A DNA stretch of 64,000 nucleotides, taken from Acanthornis magna (Eukaryota > Chordata > Aves > Passeriformes > Acanthizidae). Below the pieces are notes generated by a model. The model was not told where the DNA came from. It saw only the letters and a list, made by a program, of their open reading frames with translations, and made no database searches. Location of the stretch: positions 8,094,501 through 8,158,500 of the forward strand of contig JAWUZG010000004.1 in assembly GCA_036785705.1 (NCBI GenBank), given 5' to 3'. The translations under genes were made by a program, and so were the position numbers. This document shows, in pieces, positions 24,101 to 37,300 of the stretch (positions are counted from its first letter, which is position 1; every line of letters begins with the position of its first letter).

Positions 24101-26964
24101 CTCTGAAGTATTATGTGAACACTATTAGCTATATCATATGTTCTGTGTTCATTTATGTGTCCAATTTTAGATCAGATGCTATCCTTGCAATGTTTAACTT
24201 TAGGAACTAGAATTAGGTAGTTGCCTAAGAGATTAGATGGTATCACATATTATTAATAGAAAAAAACAAAATCAGTTTTAAATTAAGCTACTATAAATCT
24301 AGATAACAGACTTAATAGAGGCTAACACTAAGATAAGATAAATTAGGGCCATTTTGTAAATATAATCTAGGAACACAATATATAGCATCAACTGAAGTTG
24401 TGGCTAAATTTTCTATACAGCTTCAGTGTCAATATTCTGCTAATGAAAAGAGCAGATGCTTTCTAACCTTACAATTCCCCTGAAAAGATTTTCTTCCCTA
24501 GTAGCAAGTTATTAAATAGCACTATTTGTAGCCACTGCCTGAAAATGCTGCAGACACCTGGAAAAACCTACCACAAGACTTCACTTTTCACACTGGCATT
24601 AGCCTTTAATAAAAGCCAAACCTGTAAATGTGTAACTTCTGAGTGTGACCAATACACCCTTATACAGGCTCCAGAAATCTGCAGTGATGACAGGAAATGT
24701 ATCTATTATGTATAAATAAGTAGAAGCTCAATCTTCAGTCATGACCTATACCCACATTTTCATTATATTCTCTCAAGAATTATGGGCATAGAGACAACTA
24801 AAAAGGATTTTTGAGTAGTTTACTTCTTTTCTTCTGAAACTTGAGAGAATAATATATTCCCTAATGAAAAATTACCTAGCTCTATATAAGGATAAAAATA
24901 CTCATTTGAATCATTATTTGGTTTTGAACTGTTTGTCACAACCATTTTGGAAGAATTTAGTTGTATCAATGTAAGCAGATATTTTTAAGTCTTGAGTTAC
25001 TGTATTAGAAATCACTAGTGCAAGATTTCTTCATTCACAAAGTTAGAAGTTAAAGCAATAGCATCAGAACAATGTATTTACATTCAGTCTTGGTTATCCT
25101 AAATTTTTCTCTGCACATTTTGAAATTCCAATACTGACGGATATTAGAGGAAAAGGAAAATGAATCATTGGTTCATATAGTCTGTGCATGGCATATATTG
25201 CACTGAAGTAAAAATTCACACTGCAGTATATTAGAAACACTTTTATTTTAATCACATTGCACTCCAAGTTGCTATAGATATATTTTAGAAATTACATTAT
25301 ATTTTAATATATTATTAATATTATACACTCTACATATTATTATAGATACCATCTGTAGGAAAAAGAGAGAAGTCTATGATTTGCTTCACTAGGAATTCCT
25401 TCTTTTTCAATTTTTAAGCTTTGTGTTACACAAGCATAATATCTTTTAATATTCAAGCTGTTCACTATCAAATTATATTATTTTTATGATCAAAAAGTGA
25501 TTTCAATCTATCTCCAAACCATGTGGTAATTTACAAAGATTCATGAGGGAAAAGGACTCATATCCTTGCTCAGCATGAATTCTCTTTCCAAGATATGTTT
25601 AATTAATCATATGTGTACCTTTTTTATACCACTGAACTGAACATTTTCATCTTATCATGATTTGAAAATAAAGTTTTCTGGATTTCAGAGCAATAGATGC
25701 AGAACATTTAATGTAGAATACTTTTTTTTTTCATCTTTTGCATGATATTTCCAGGGATCCACAAACCTATGAGGGTTATAAGTCGTGTTTAAATTTCATT
25801 TAATTTCTGAAAGGTTTTGCTTCTCTGAAGATTTAGAATTAATCACAGTAAATAATAAAAGAACACATAACCTTTAGTAGCTAGAACAGATTAAAAAACA
25901 TTTGTGATTAATAAACATTACCTCATTGTTAAATGGCATCAGGCATGACTGTTTTATGGCCATATTAATATTGATGGAAAATGTTAAGGTATCTAAATGT
26001 CAAGCCATTTTCCTTAGGTTTCAACCATCCTTCCATTCTAATACATAAGAAATTGGTCAAGCTACAACACTTAAATAGCAGAAAGGTTATTGCAGTTCCA
26101 GTATGATTCCATTTTAACCTATTGTTTATGGGGTTAAACATTCCTGGTGTTAAAGACAGTTGTAAGGCTGTATTCAACCATAAATAACACATCTGAGCAA
26201 TTATAGATACTGTAGCTCAGAACAGATTGTATAAATGCTTCTGGAGTGTTTGTACAGACAATTTTGATCCCCACTAAAAAAAATTAAAAGATCAGTATAT
26301 TATTAAACTGCAAATGAAATGTGAAATTATAGTATCTATTCATAGTGGTCGCATTTAATCCATTGTAACATTATGCTGAGGAGAAGTAATTTCTTCTTCC
26401 AAACAAAGAATAATTCTTGAAAAAAAAGGAAAAGACTATTTGCCAACACTTTATAATTAGTCATATAATTCTCCATTTATTTTTTTATCTGATTGGTAAA
26501 GTTGCACACATGTTCAAAGAAATAGATAGCAAACTGGATGGATTCCTTCATCCATCACCCTCTGGCACAGAACATAATCCCCTCATCTTTTAAAGATCCT
26601 TAAAATTATCATTTATGTAGACTTATTAATACAGGATATGATAATCACTCTAAAAGCCATCTCCCCCAGCCTGTCATTCTTTTCCAGACAGCATCATTAG
26701 GGAAGACTAGTATTCATCAAGCCTCAGCGAACTTTAAGTAAATTAAATCTCCTATTGAGATTATCAGATTCTGGCCCACCTCCAACTTAACATAATCAAG
26801 CGTATTTTAGGTAAAATGGCACTGCAAATAGATGCATTTAAAGGAAATATATACTTCTCAAATATGCTTACACCAAGGATTTGATAAAGGCTTCCTAGAT
26901 ATGAATACAAGCTGCTAAATGCTTAAAAATTTAAGGCAAAATGGTCACAGCACCAGCCTTACAT
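21196..26964. other. Long AT-rich stretch, no gene recognised
   Basis: About 5.8 kb with no repeat family that I can name. The largest frame is 117 codons at 22626-22979 (plus) with no recognised domain. AT-rich runs occur near 25285-25330, poly-A near 23830-23845 and poly-T near 25723. Confidence 0.55.
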
Positions 26965-27098
26965 TGCTCAAAAATTGTTTGGACAGGCATATGGTGTGAC
27001 TCTTGGGGATGGTGCTATGCAAGACAAGGAGCTGGATTCAATGATCCTTGTGGGTCCTTTCCAACTGTGTGTATTCTGTGATTCTTTGATTCTCTGAG
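26965..27098 (+). mobile_element. CR1 LINE 3' end, short
   Basis: 'tgtgactcttggggatggtgctatgcaagacaaggagctggattcaatgatccttgtgggtcctttccaac' followed by the terminus 'gtgattctttgattctctg'. It is the same CR1 subtype as the minus copy at 12101 (shared 'gatccttgtgggtcc'). About 130 bp. Confidence 0.9.
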
Positions 27099-30000
27099 AT
27101 CTAAGAACTTAGCACTGTTGTAGCTCAGTATAGGTATTTTTTACAAATTTCTTTTTCCTAGTGAAGATAAAAGTGTATACAAGCACATGTAATGAAACAG
27201 TCTGTATTTAGCACGCAACATTGCTCCTTTTTTGAAGAGTTATTTCATCTTTATATTTTAAGTAAATGTAATAATAAAAGAGGAACTGGTTGCCTGGAAA
27301 ACATCCATACAAATCTACTGAGTACCTGTATTCTCATAGAATGTAATTGTAGCATTTATTTCACTGTAAGACAAAGACATAAAATTTCAGCCTCATTAGG
27401 TTTTAGGATGTGGAAGTTGTTTTTTCTGCAATACATTAACTCTTTTTACAAGAGAATGAGAGACAAAATTGGCATAATCATTTAGAAATGTTAAATAATA
27501 CTTAGTTAATCTTTCTTGGCAATACATTGAAATACCACAAAACCCTGAGGACAAAGTTAATGCTTTGATGATTATTGCATATAGTTGATTTTTCATAACA
27601 GTATGAAGAAATTTGTTAGTGTATAACAGTTTTAGTCTATATAAGAGAGATATGATTAACTGACTGTATTAAATCCGTTTTTCTATTCATAACACCTGTT
27701 CATTCAGATTAATAAATGTGTCCTGCAGAATTTTGTGAGGTTCATATTTGAATATTACTGTAATTACATAATTTCTCTGAGTTTCTAAGAGATTTATATA
27801 TCTGTTTCAATATGGAGTAGCCTACCTACATATGCAAAGAGATACTTTATAACCTGAATGCTGTGATTGGTACTTGGGAGCGAAAGGTAGATTGAAGAGA
27901 TTTTGCCGACATAATCCAAACACAAACTTGCTTGAGGACCAAATGATAATCTCAGTCTGGATAGGAGAGGTAATTATTTTCTCTCTCTCAAGAAATGAGA
28001 TCATAATTTTTATAATTATGCAATACTATTAGTATTGTATATTACCTTAAGATGCCTGTTCCAATTATTTGTTAACTTGAAACCTATCAACTTTATCACC
28101 TACTCAATTAAGGCCAAAATACTACTTATTTATTAAAGATAAGGGCTTCAAAGAGCAGAGTGCAACCTACTGATAATCCTTGCAAGTTTCTTCACTCTTG
28201 TCTTGTACTGTGACAGCAGGCAAAAAAATTGAATTAAAATACTACAAAAATTAAGATCGCATGAGATTTTCAAGGTATCATCCATAAAGCAAGTGAGGGA
28301 ATATTTAGATTTTGGCAAAGAACTTGAGAAAAGATTTGGAGTATGCCAGAGAAACATGGGGTCACCTGCGTGTGTTAAGGGAGAATGGCAAAGCTGTTGA
28401 AGGAAATGTCTGGAAGTAGCCTATTAGCTCCTGTTATACCAAGTTTGTTTCTCTTATTTGTTCTTTTTCTGCTGTAATTCAGTTGAAAAGTCAGTGACAT
28501 AGAAGCTGCTTTGAAATTTGTTTAACTGAGAGTGAACTGACCTAGATGAGTACATGTGGGAGTCAAGCTCACACATGACATTTGAAAAGTGCAGCATTAA
28601 ATAAATGTCAGTCATCCATATATCATCAAAGAGCTCCTCAAAGCCAAGTTTAGAGTAATTCATATTACTCAAAGCTCCTTTGAAGGCTTTACCGGACAAT
28701 TAAACAGCTAGGAGCTCACAATATGCCTTATAGTATGAATTGCTTGATGAAGCTAATCTGAGATGATCGGGAAAAAACCTACCTCATGAAATATGGAAGA
28801 GGCATTGGAATGAATATTTTCCTCCAGCTTTATGTGTCTTTACCTTAACTACATCTGAAAAAATCCTGACTCAAACTTTCTTCTAACACTGTCTACTATC
28901 TACTAAACACCAAATTATTAGCTCTACATAAATAAAAGTTATGGCAAGTCTTACAAAGATGACAGTCAGATAATTTCAAATCTAGGAGAAACATGCCTCT
29001 GTAACAATAGGAAAGTCACAATGCACACTGCAACATTTATCTTGTTAATTCAATGTTTATTTGAAAACAATGGTTAAACAGTCTTTTAAAGTTTAATAGA
29101 AATGTCTACAACTGCCTCATTTACACCTTCATTTTTAGACTTCTCACATTTTTCTATCCTATATTTTTTTGATGCCTCACAGCAAAGAATAGAATTTTAC
29201 TAAATTTTAGTTTATTATACTATAAACCATTCTTAAATATGTTTTGGAAGTTTTCTAATTCAGTGGTACATTTCTAAAGAAAAAAGCAACACAAAAACAC
29301 CTTCAGAGTCTACTTTGTTCTCCAGCATTGATAAAATGTCTTAATATCACAGAGGTTATTATAGGAGATTTGTTTAAATTAGAACCCTTTCTCTTCACTT
29401 CTTTTAAACATAGAAATAGCTTATCTTGATGTAAAATCAATAAATGTTTCATTTCCACTTCTAATTACCTTTGCACCTGCTTATAACAAATTCCCTTTAA
29501 AACAGACAACCTGACAAATTCTTTATATGAAGTCCTACAAAATGCTGGCAAGGAAGGGATAAAAAAAATGTTCTGTGAAAAACCCAGTCATGCAGTGAAT
29601 ATTGTGTCTGAGTCCATGATCCTGTGTGACTGAAACTGTTTATCAAGCTCTCCAGAGTGAGTGTAATCATGTGCTCAGTGGTAGCTGAACGGAATACATG
29701 AGGAATTCCAGCTATAACTTTCCTGTTCATCCATTACAGTCTAACCAATGACACAAAATCCTAATTATGGATTTTTTCCCATTACATCTCCAATAATGTT
29801 AAATGATAGCATCCTTGAAAAACATTGTAATTTTTTCCTGTTTTTAAATTAAAAAATAAAAATTAGTACAACTCAAGATTTATATGATGGGTTATACATT
29901 TTTATTGAGATTATGAATTAATTGCACCATTTTTAAACTTCTGAGTTCTTTTGTGCATATTAAAACTCTGCAGTAATAAGGCCATGTTTGAAGAACCGAC

Positions 30001-31555
30001 TTGTGACTCATTTCTTTTAGACTTCATCCTTCTATATTCCATAATGGAGGAACAGTCTCTCCCTATGCCCAGGAACCTATTGATTGATTTTACTTCTGCC
30101 GTAATTTGAAGGGCAGTGGTGTGTTTTCCTAACAACATACAATCAGCTGAACAAGAATATCGTAAGATTGGGTAAGGAATATTAATTACTTTACACTGGT
30201 ACCAAAATCTGTGTAAGAGCTACAATGTCATGAAACCCTGCATGATGACACCAGAATGTCTGCATTTGAACATGGGATATTTTTGCTCATGCCTACCTGG
30301 CATTGGCAATGCATGGATATTATTGTCTAAGTTCTGCAAAAACACAGTAAATGTTGTAATACTAAATCAAACCAATGCCAAAGATATGTCTCTATTTAAG
30401 AACTGTGTAGGGGTTTTTTTTCAACTTTCCTCTACAAAGTTACTGTATTACCCAGAAATAATACCAAGAGGAAAAATGTCTGTCCAAATTTTTTACAGCA
30501 ACAGAATTATTATGTCACATTTCTGTGTTCATAGTGTATCCATAAGTACTGTGGGCAAAGTCTGGAAGCCCGAGAAAGTGAATTTTTTCTTACAAGTTCC
30601 CCAGGTATCTGCATTTACTTTATAGAACCCATACCCAACTATGTTCCTTGATTGGGCACCTTCATCAGAAACAAAACTTAGCTGAGCTAAATCCAGGCCT
30701 TTGTCTTGTTCATAAAGGTGTTTCTTTTACTGCAATTGCTGTATTGATGTAAAGTATACCAATAAGTTCAGAAAAATGTCCTTTTAGAGATACAGGGTAG
30801 GAATCCAGTTCATGTACATAAGTGTCTGCATAAGACTAGATGTCTGAATGTAAGATTAGATGTTTACATCTTGTTTACATTCTGTCACTGTTGTTGTAAT
30901 CAGCACATGCAGTAAGGCTTTACCCTACCTGTTTAATCTATTCAATACTTCCCTAGAAACCAAGATCTATATTGAATAGGTTCCTGCCTTCCATAAGAGG
31001 AGCTAGGGTGTCAAACCCACGTATAGGCACCTACCCAAAGACACTCAGAGTAATGTTGAGATGAATCCCACCTGCAGAACTACAGGTGTTTGAAACCCTG
31101 CAACAATCATGGTAGGAAAATCCAGAATAGGGTTGTAACAGTGACCAACATAAGTATATGTTTAGGTTAAGCTGACCACAAGAATTGGCTAATTTACTCA
31201 AATGGAAAACCAGGTAAGTTTTTTACATTTCCCTTTTATTAAGTTCAGTGTTGATAATGATGATAATGAGGAAAATATAGTAATGAGAAGTGAAAAAATA
31301 TTAGCATGATTTAATTGTAAAGCAAACTTCTTTGACAATCTTTGACAATAACCATATGACAAAAATGTGATGAGAACAAGAAATTGAACGAAAAGCGTGT
31401 GAAGTGGGTTGAAATAAATATATGACATGATACATGAAGTTGCTTAGCACATATAAAGGAAATGGACTGCCATCTTTTGATGTAAGTCTCTGGAGGATTA
31501 TACTGCCTGTATATTGTTTAACTGCCCAAAGAGAAAGAAAATATTTTCATTTACC
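27099..31555. other. Long AT-rich stretch, no gene recognised
   Basis: No repeat family or RNA gene identified. The longest frame is 131 codons (30230-30625, plus). It is Cys-rich without a known pattern, and I treat it as chance. The segment 30985-31070 contains 'ataggcacctaccc', similar to a motif near 47141-47155 (see findings). Confidence 0.5.
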
Positions 31556-31728
31556 TGTAGTGGTCAACTTGGCTTACCACCAGGTGCTCTCAAGGCCTTT
31601 CTATCACTTCCCCTTCTTGACAGAAAAGGGAGAGAAAATTAGACTAAAAGCTCATGGATCAAGATGAGCAGAGGGAGATAACTTACCATCATGGGCAAAA
31701 TAGATGACTTGGCAGGAAATTAATACGA

Positions 31729-31734
31729 TTTATT
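31729..31734 (-). terminator. Polyadenylation signal of the ERVL LTR
   Basis: Plus-strand TTTATT is AATAAA on the minus strand, at the place conserved in the sister copy (16330-16335). Confidence 0.5.
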
Positions 31735-31936
31735 GCCAGTTAATAGCAGAGTAGGATAGTGAGAAATGAAAACAACCAAAGCAACCTTTCCCCCACCTCT
31801 CTTCTTCTTAAGTTCAGCTTTACTCCTGACTTTTCTGCTTCCTTCCCACAGGTGGTACAGAGGGATGGTGAATGCAGTAGTGTCCTCTTCATCACGTATT
31901 TCTCTGCTTCTCCTTTCTCCTCACACTATTCGCCTG

Positions 31937-32280
31937 CTCCAGCATGTTGACCCACAGGATGCAGCCCTTCATGGGCTACTCCAATATGGGTGTTTCCCCC
32001 AGGCTGCAATTCTCCACAAGCTGCTCCAGTATGGGTCTTTCCCATGGGGTGCAGTCCTTCAGGAACAGACTGACTTAGCATAGGTCTTCCACAGGGTCAC
32101 AAGTCCTGCCAGAAAACCTGCTCTTACATGGACTTCTCTCCATAGATCACAGATCCTGAAGGACCCTGCCCTAGCACAGGGTCTCCATGGGCTGTAACTT
32201 CCTTCAGGTCACATCCACATGATCTAGAGTGGTCCTCCAAAAGCTGCAGAGGAGCAGCCTGATGCAGCACAATCTTCCCC
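31937..32280 (-). repeat. Degenerate tandem modules inside the LTR
   Basis: Roughly 40-50 bp modules with the pattern 'gctccag-tatgggt-ctttcccatgggg-tgcag-tccttcagga' recur about six to seven times with mutations. They are a built-in feature of this LTR family's long R region, not a separate satellite. Confidence 0.65.
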
Positions 32281-32546
32281 TGGGGCTGCAGATTAGTCTC
32301 TGTTGTGGTGAATGGAGGGTCTGTTCACCCTCCTTCTCTCACCTTGATGTTTATAGGGCTCTTTCTCTTACACTTTTCTCATTCTTATTTTTCACAGTAT
32401 ATTTTTATACTTTTTAAAATGTTTTCCCAGAGGTAATGTCAGCATCAATGATAGGCTCAGATGTGCCCTTCAATAGGTCCACTGGAGCCACCTGGAATTG
32501 GCTGTGTCCAATACAGCAGCACCTGCACTACCAAAACCATACCACA

Positions 32547-32860
32547 GTCACACAATACACCTCTGTGTCTGCAGAACATAAACAAAGAGCTGTTTCTCAG
32601 AAGTTGAAGGAGAAAACAGAATTAACCTTTGCTTTGTTTTGCATTACATATTCCAAACAGACTAGTGCTTGTAATCTGTGTCTGAAGACATAGGTGCTTG
32701 TGTTTAGTGAAGTTATCTCCTTTACTAGAAAGCACAAACAGCTGGAAGGTTAGTCCTGGAGCAAGAGAGAAAGGAGGATGAGTGCCATGCTAGTGTATTC
32801 AGTCCATCACTCTGTAATTTTTGATGCTGTCAGTAAACCAGGTAGAAAACATGTATATGA
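32547..32860. other. Unassigned interval
   Basis: The first 13 bases ('gtcacacaatac') may still belong to the LTR family consensus. The remainder is unassigned. Confidence 0.4.
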
Positions 32861-32952
32861 GCTAATGCTATTATATTATATATATTATATATTTTATATA
32901 TATAAATATATATATAATATATATTATATATATTATTATGTTATATATTTTA
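32861..32952. repeat. (AT)n / (ATATTAT)n simple repeat
   Basis: About 90 bp of nearly pure A and T with alternating TA runs. A Tyr/Ile-rich open frame across it (32778-32984) is an artefact of the repeat. Confidence 0.92.
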
Positions 32953-33828
32953 ATGCTATTGAATCATCCTCCTTTAGAATCTGAGTTTTGGGTCAGGAAA
33001 ATAGTCTTGAAGTGTACCTCCTGTTTGTCTCCTATGATTCACATAGTGGAGTGGTTTCAGCCAAGCAATGACTGAAATCCCTTTGGCCAAAAACTAAACC
33101 ACTGCATGCATTCCAGGGGTTCATGTAATGCACTCCAGCTCCTGAGTTCACCTCCTAGGACCAAAGTAATCTGGACCAAAGCAAATGTCCCTGAAACACA
33201 CACAGTGATTGTCATTTTCTCATTTTCATCTGTTGGCTCTATTAGGCTGATAAAATTGTATTTCACCACTTACTGATGTAGACGTGGTCCTTGTGGCCAC
33301 AAGTCTGAAGACAAGTGATATCTATTAACATTATTAAAATGAGAAATTATATACAAACCTGCCATAAGTAATTCAGTGTCTGCAGCATGTTGCCGTAACT
33401 ATTTATTTCTTACTCTCTGAACTATTAATATCATGCTGCCTTAATCAACCAAAACAAGATTTGAGTTTTTATTAAAACAGCTGTTCAACACTGTTTCCTT
33501 TCACAGAAGCATACAAAGAGGAAATCTCACTTACAGAATTATTAACACAATTATTGTTGCACGGAACAAATGAAAAATGATCGTTTCAAATAGCAGTTTG
33601 TGTGAGAATATCACCTAAATTAATCAGTATCTAGATTCATTTAATTCATCATTAGGAAGATCTTTTCTTCTGCATGAAGACACTGAGCCATTAATAGAAC
33701 AGACATTCATGAAGTCAGATGGTTTTGGTCAAGCATGCAGCTTTGTAGATGTATAATCTCTATGAGCATGATTCAATTTCTTGATCTAATAGAAACAGCA
33801 AGATGAATGTAGAGGAAAAAAACCCCAC
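32953..33828. other. Unique sequence with candidate conserved non-coding block
   Basis: No gene seen. The part from about 33390 to 33800 is motif-rich (cagctg E-box, attgttgcac SOX-like, ttaatca and taattc cores) and ends beside a CR1 insertion. It looks like a conserved regulatory element but was not aligned. Confidence 0.4.
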
Positions 33829-34312
33829 AGATCCACAGATAATTTAGGCTGGAAAAGACCCTTAAGATCATCAAGCCCAGTCATTAACCTGGCACTACCA
33901 AGTCCACCATTAAACCATGTATTTAAGTCCCACATCTACATGTCTGTTAAATACCTCCAGGTACAGGGATTCAACCACTTCCCTTAGAAGCCTGTCCTAA
34001 GGCTTGAACACCCTTCCAGTGAGAAAGTGTTTCCCAATATCCAGCATAAACCTCCCGTGGCACAACCTGAGACCATTTCTTCTTGTCCTATCACTTGTCA
34101 CTGAGGAGAAGAGACCAACATGCCCCTCAATACACCTTCCTTTCAGGTAGTTGAAGAGAGGAGTAAGACCTTTGCAGACCCTCTTTTTCTCCGGATTGAA
34201 CCACCCCAGCTACCTCAGCATCTCCTCATAAGACTTGTACTCCAAAACCTTCACCAACTTCTTTGTCCTTCTCTGGACATGCCCCAGCACCTTGATCTCC
34301 TTTTTGTACGGA
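33829..34312 (-). mobile_element. CR1 LINE 3' portion
   Basis: 'atttaggctggaaaagacccttaagatcatcaagcccagtcattaacctggcactaccaagtccacc' then 'gattcaaccacttccctt', 'cctcccgtggcacaacctgagaccatttcttcttgtcctatcacttgtcactgaggagaagagacc', 'cctcataagacttgtactccaaaaccttcaccaacttctttgtccttctctggaca'. About 480 bp, same subtype as 6084, 5' truncated. The terminal AGAATCAT repeat is worn down to 'agatccacagat'. Confidence 0.93.
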
Positions 34313-37300
34313 GTAAGTCTGACTGTGGGTGTCAGTTCTAAATTACACATCATGTTATAATTAAAAAAAAAAAAATATTAGCAAGCTACCAACAGTATAC
34401 TACTCTTGCATGGGTTGAAAATCTTAGTTGGCTAACTAATTTGGTTTTGACTGCTGCTTATAACTTTTTGATGCAGGAAATAAAAGGAGAAATCATAAGA
34501 AATGTTCAGAAACTTATGAGACTAGTATATAAAAATTTTATTCATAGAGGGAGAGATGTTCAGCTTTTTTGAAAATGATCATTAGGGTTTTTTTGGGATG
34601 AGCATCTTGCATTCTTAGTTACTTTTTGATCTTACCTATGTATATTATTTCATGCATTGATTTTAGTTTAAATGTCCAAGACAATACAATTTTTTTTAAA
34701 TTAAAAGAGAAAGACTATCTGGAAAGGAAGCCTTAGCATCCTATTATTATATACATACTTGTATATGTTTGTAGTTTTATTCATATGTTTTCTAAATTAC
34801 GATTTCTTTATTTAACATTGTAACTTAAAGTTATATGGGCAAAATTTCAAATATATGAGAATTTAATATTGCTGATTCAGTGATCCTCTCTCATCTGAAC
34901 ACTCAATGACTTCTGCGTATCCTCCAGAACAGTATTTTAAACCTTATGTCCTATGGTATCAATATGTAAAAATCTAGAAAGATAAAGCCAGACAGTGGAA
35001 AAGAATTTAACTTGAACTCAAATACCTTCTTTCATCTTAATTTTATGTGGAGTACAAACTTTCCTATGAACATAACTCAGAATGGGTTGCAGTATTTGGA
35101 TCCTTAGCTGTAGGATATCAAACTGCTCAGTGGTAATTGGGAGAGTCAGTGAGATGTAGAATGTCACAGAAGTGCTTTCTCATTTGCTTTGCTTTGTCTC
35201 TTGCAAACACTGTGCATCTGACCTGCTGTCATCAAATACAAAAATAAATTACTAGTGTTATGTTAGATCAGGTTTTGTTGGGTTTTTTTTAAATTGCTAT
35301 AAATTTAATTTTGTCACATTCCTTGGTGGTGGTTTCTAAGAAGCTGAAAGAGGGCAAAGATTGTTACTAAAAGCAAATATAAATGTGAGATTCCTTCAGT
35401 TTTGTTTTCAGATGGGGATGCTGGCTAATTTATAGGACAATCTTATATTCTATCACATTTTTTAATTTGATATCTGCTTCTGATACGGATGCTGAAAGGC
35501 AGTATTTTCCAGCATGCATAAATGAATTCCATTATACTGCTGAGCGCTTGTCATGCCAATACATCCACTAACACCAGTCTGAAAAAACCCCACTAAACAG
35601 ATATTTCATTATCATAAATCCTTAATTTTTTAAAAGTTCTATAAAAATAATCAAAGACATGGATTTCATTTTTTTAAATCAGTATCAAGCAGACAAACTA
35701 AAGGACAAATTAATGCATTTATGCTGCACTTATGCATCTGACATTCAACTCAACTCAACTACCTTTCTTACAGATTTCTTCCCCTTTTTTAAAGAGACAA
35801 CTGAAAAACACTGGGAACTTTCGTCACCATCAGGTCTGATGTTTTGAGGTAACAGAGGAAATTGTCTTCACATGATTTCTTTCAGATGTTACAACTTTAA
35901 TCCATTTAAACAAATTACATTAAGTATCGGAGAAGAAATTGACAGTCTCATCAGCTTGCACTCATGGGTTTTTATTGGACATGGAGATGAAAACTACAAT
36001 TAGTATATATTCTTGATAAAAGTCCTGAAAACTGGGATTCTTCTCTGAAACAGGAGAGAAAAGATTATGAAAATTGATTTCTATGTATGTCCCAGCACTG
36101 AGAGGGCACAATCTCATCTTGTGGTGAATGTCTCTTGTTTTCCACTGCATACAATAAACTTCTTCTGTAGCAAGGGTCAAAATGTGCAAAGCAAAAAGTC
36201 ATTTAGTTGTATTCAACAGTCAAATAATCCAGTTCTTCACCATTTTTCTTTTCCATTGATTGTGTGGTTCCCTTTGGAGTGACACAGTAGACAGGGCTTT
36301 TATTAAGGGCTGCTGAATCATCAAGAGTGTTCACATTTGTAGATGAGGTGTGAGTAATTGCCTGGTGCACACTCATTTGGACCTCTGTGACACTGTGCAG
36401 GCTAATTTTTGCTCATATGCTCATAACTTCACCTTTATTTAATGCTATGCAAGAGCATAGCCTGAAACACACTAAGAAAATTGTCTGTGCCTGCACTTTT
36501 TCAGCGTCATGCATAAAAATGGGATTTACCCTTGCTTTGTAATTGTAATTTTAAAAAAAAAAAACCAAAAGTATAGAAAAAGCAAAAGGAAAAGAAGGAA
36601 AAACCCAACCCCATCAAAACTCAGGTATATATTACTTTCTTTCTGTGCATAAAATAGAAAAGAAAAAAAAAAGAAAGTAGTGGAGAAATTGAGAGAATAA
36701 TAGATTAGATTTTTATATTCTCTACAGAAGCCCAATACCAGTATATGCTGGCTGATTATGTGGTATAATAGGCTCTTTTTTTTTTTTTTTAAATAACAGT
36801 CCTTATGGGAAATTGCAATTGAGACCTGTAATTGTTAAATTCAAACTGCTTTGAAATATCCCGATATTTTTGTGTCTTTACGCACATTACAAAGAAAAGG
36901 ATATAAGCGACTCAAAAGACCTGGGTCAGAAGATAAAGCAGAAATTCAGTAGATGGTAGACATTTGATCTGTGTTTTATAAAAGTCATTATCCAGAATCT
37001 AAGCACCTCATAGGATGGAAGAATGTTTTTAAGCCTCTGCTTATGAACACTTCTAAACCTGTCACTGTATAAGCAAATATCTTTTTCTTGGACAAGCCCA
37101 ATTACAACGTAAAAACTAGATGACATTTTATTTCCATTTGCCACTCCACTGTGGTTGGTATTTGAAAATGCTCTTAGGACTAGCTGACATTACAAAAGCT
37201 CCACAGTAGAACGCTGATGTAATTTTTAATTTCAGTATAGGGAGAAGAAATCTGCAGTAAGAGCTAAAAAAAAAAGTTGCAGCAGTCATTCAAGACGTGG

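Larger units (their letters stand above)
31556..32546 (-). mobile_element. ERVL-type solo LTR, nearly full length
   Basis: On the minus strand it runs from TGTGGTATGGTTTTGG (32546) to GACCACTACA (31556), about 990 bp. Diagnostic blocks on the plus strand are 'atgggcaaaatagatgacttggcaggaaattaat', 'acgatttattgccag', and a series of modules like 'gctgctccagtatgggtctttcccatggggtgcagtccttcaggaac' (about 31937-32280). Then come 'cagaggtaatgtcagcatcaatgataggctcagatgtgccc' and 'ctaccaaaaccataccaca'. No gag or pol is beside it. Flanks ttacc and gtcac do not match, so the target duplication is lost or an end is misplaced. It is the relative of the partial copies at 151 and 16179. Confidence 0.88.

Noticed and set aside
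30230..30625. 131-codon plus frame, Cys-rich
   Set aside because: No known domain, no signal peptide, and no splice or poly-A context. A frame this long is expected by chance in 64 kb read in six frames.
32778..32984. Tyr/Ile-rich 68-codon frame
   Set aside because: Translation of the AT simple repeat at 32861-32952.
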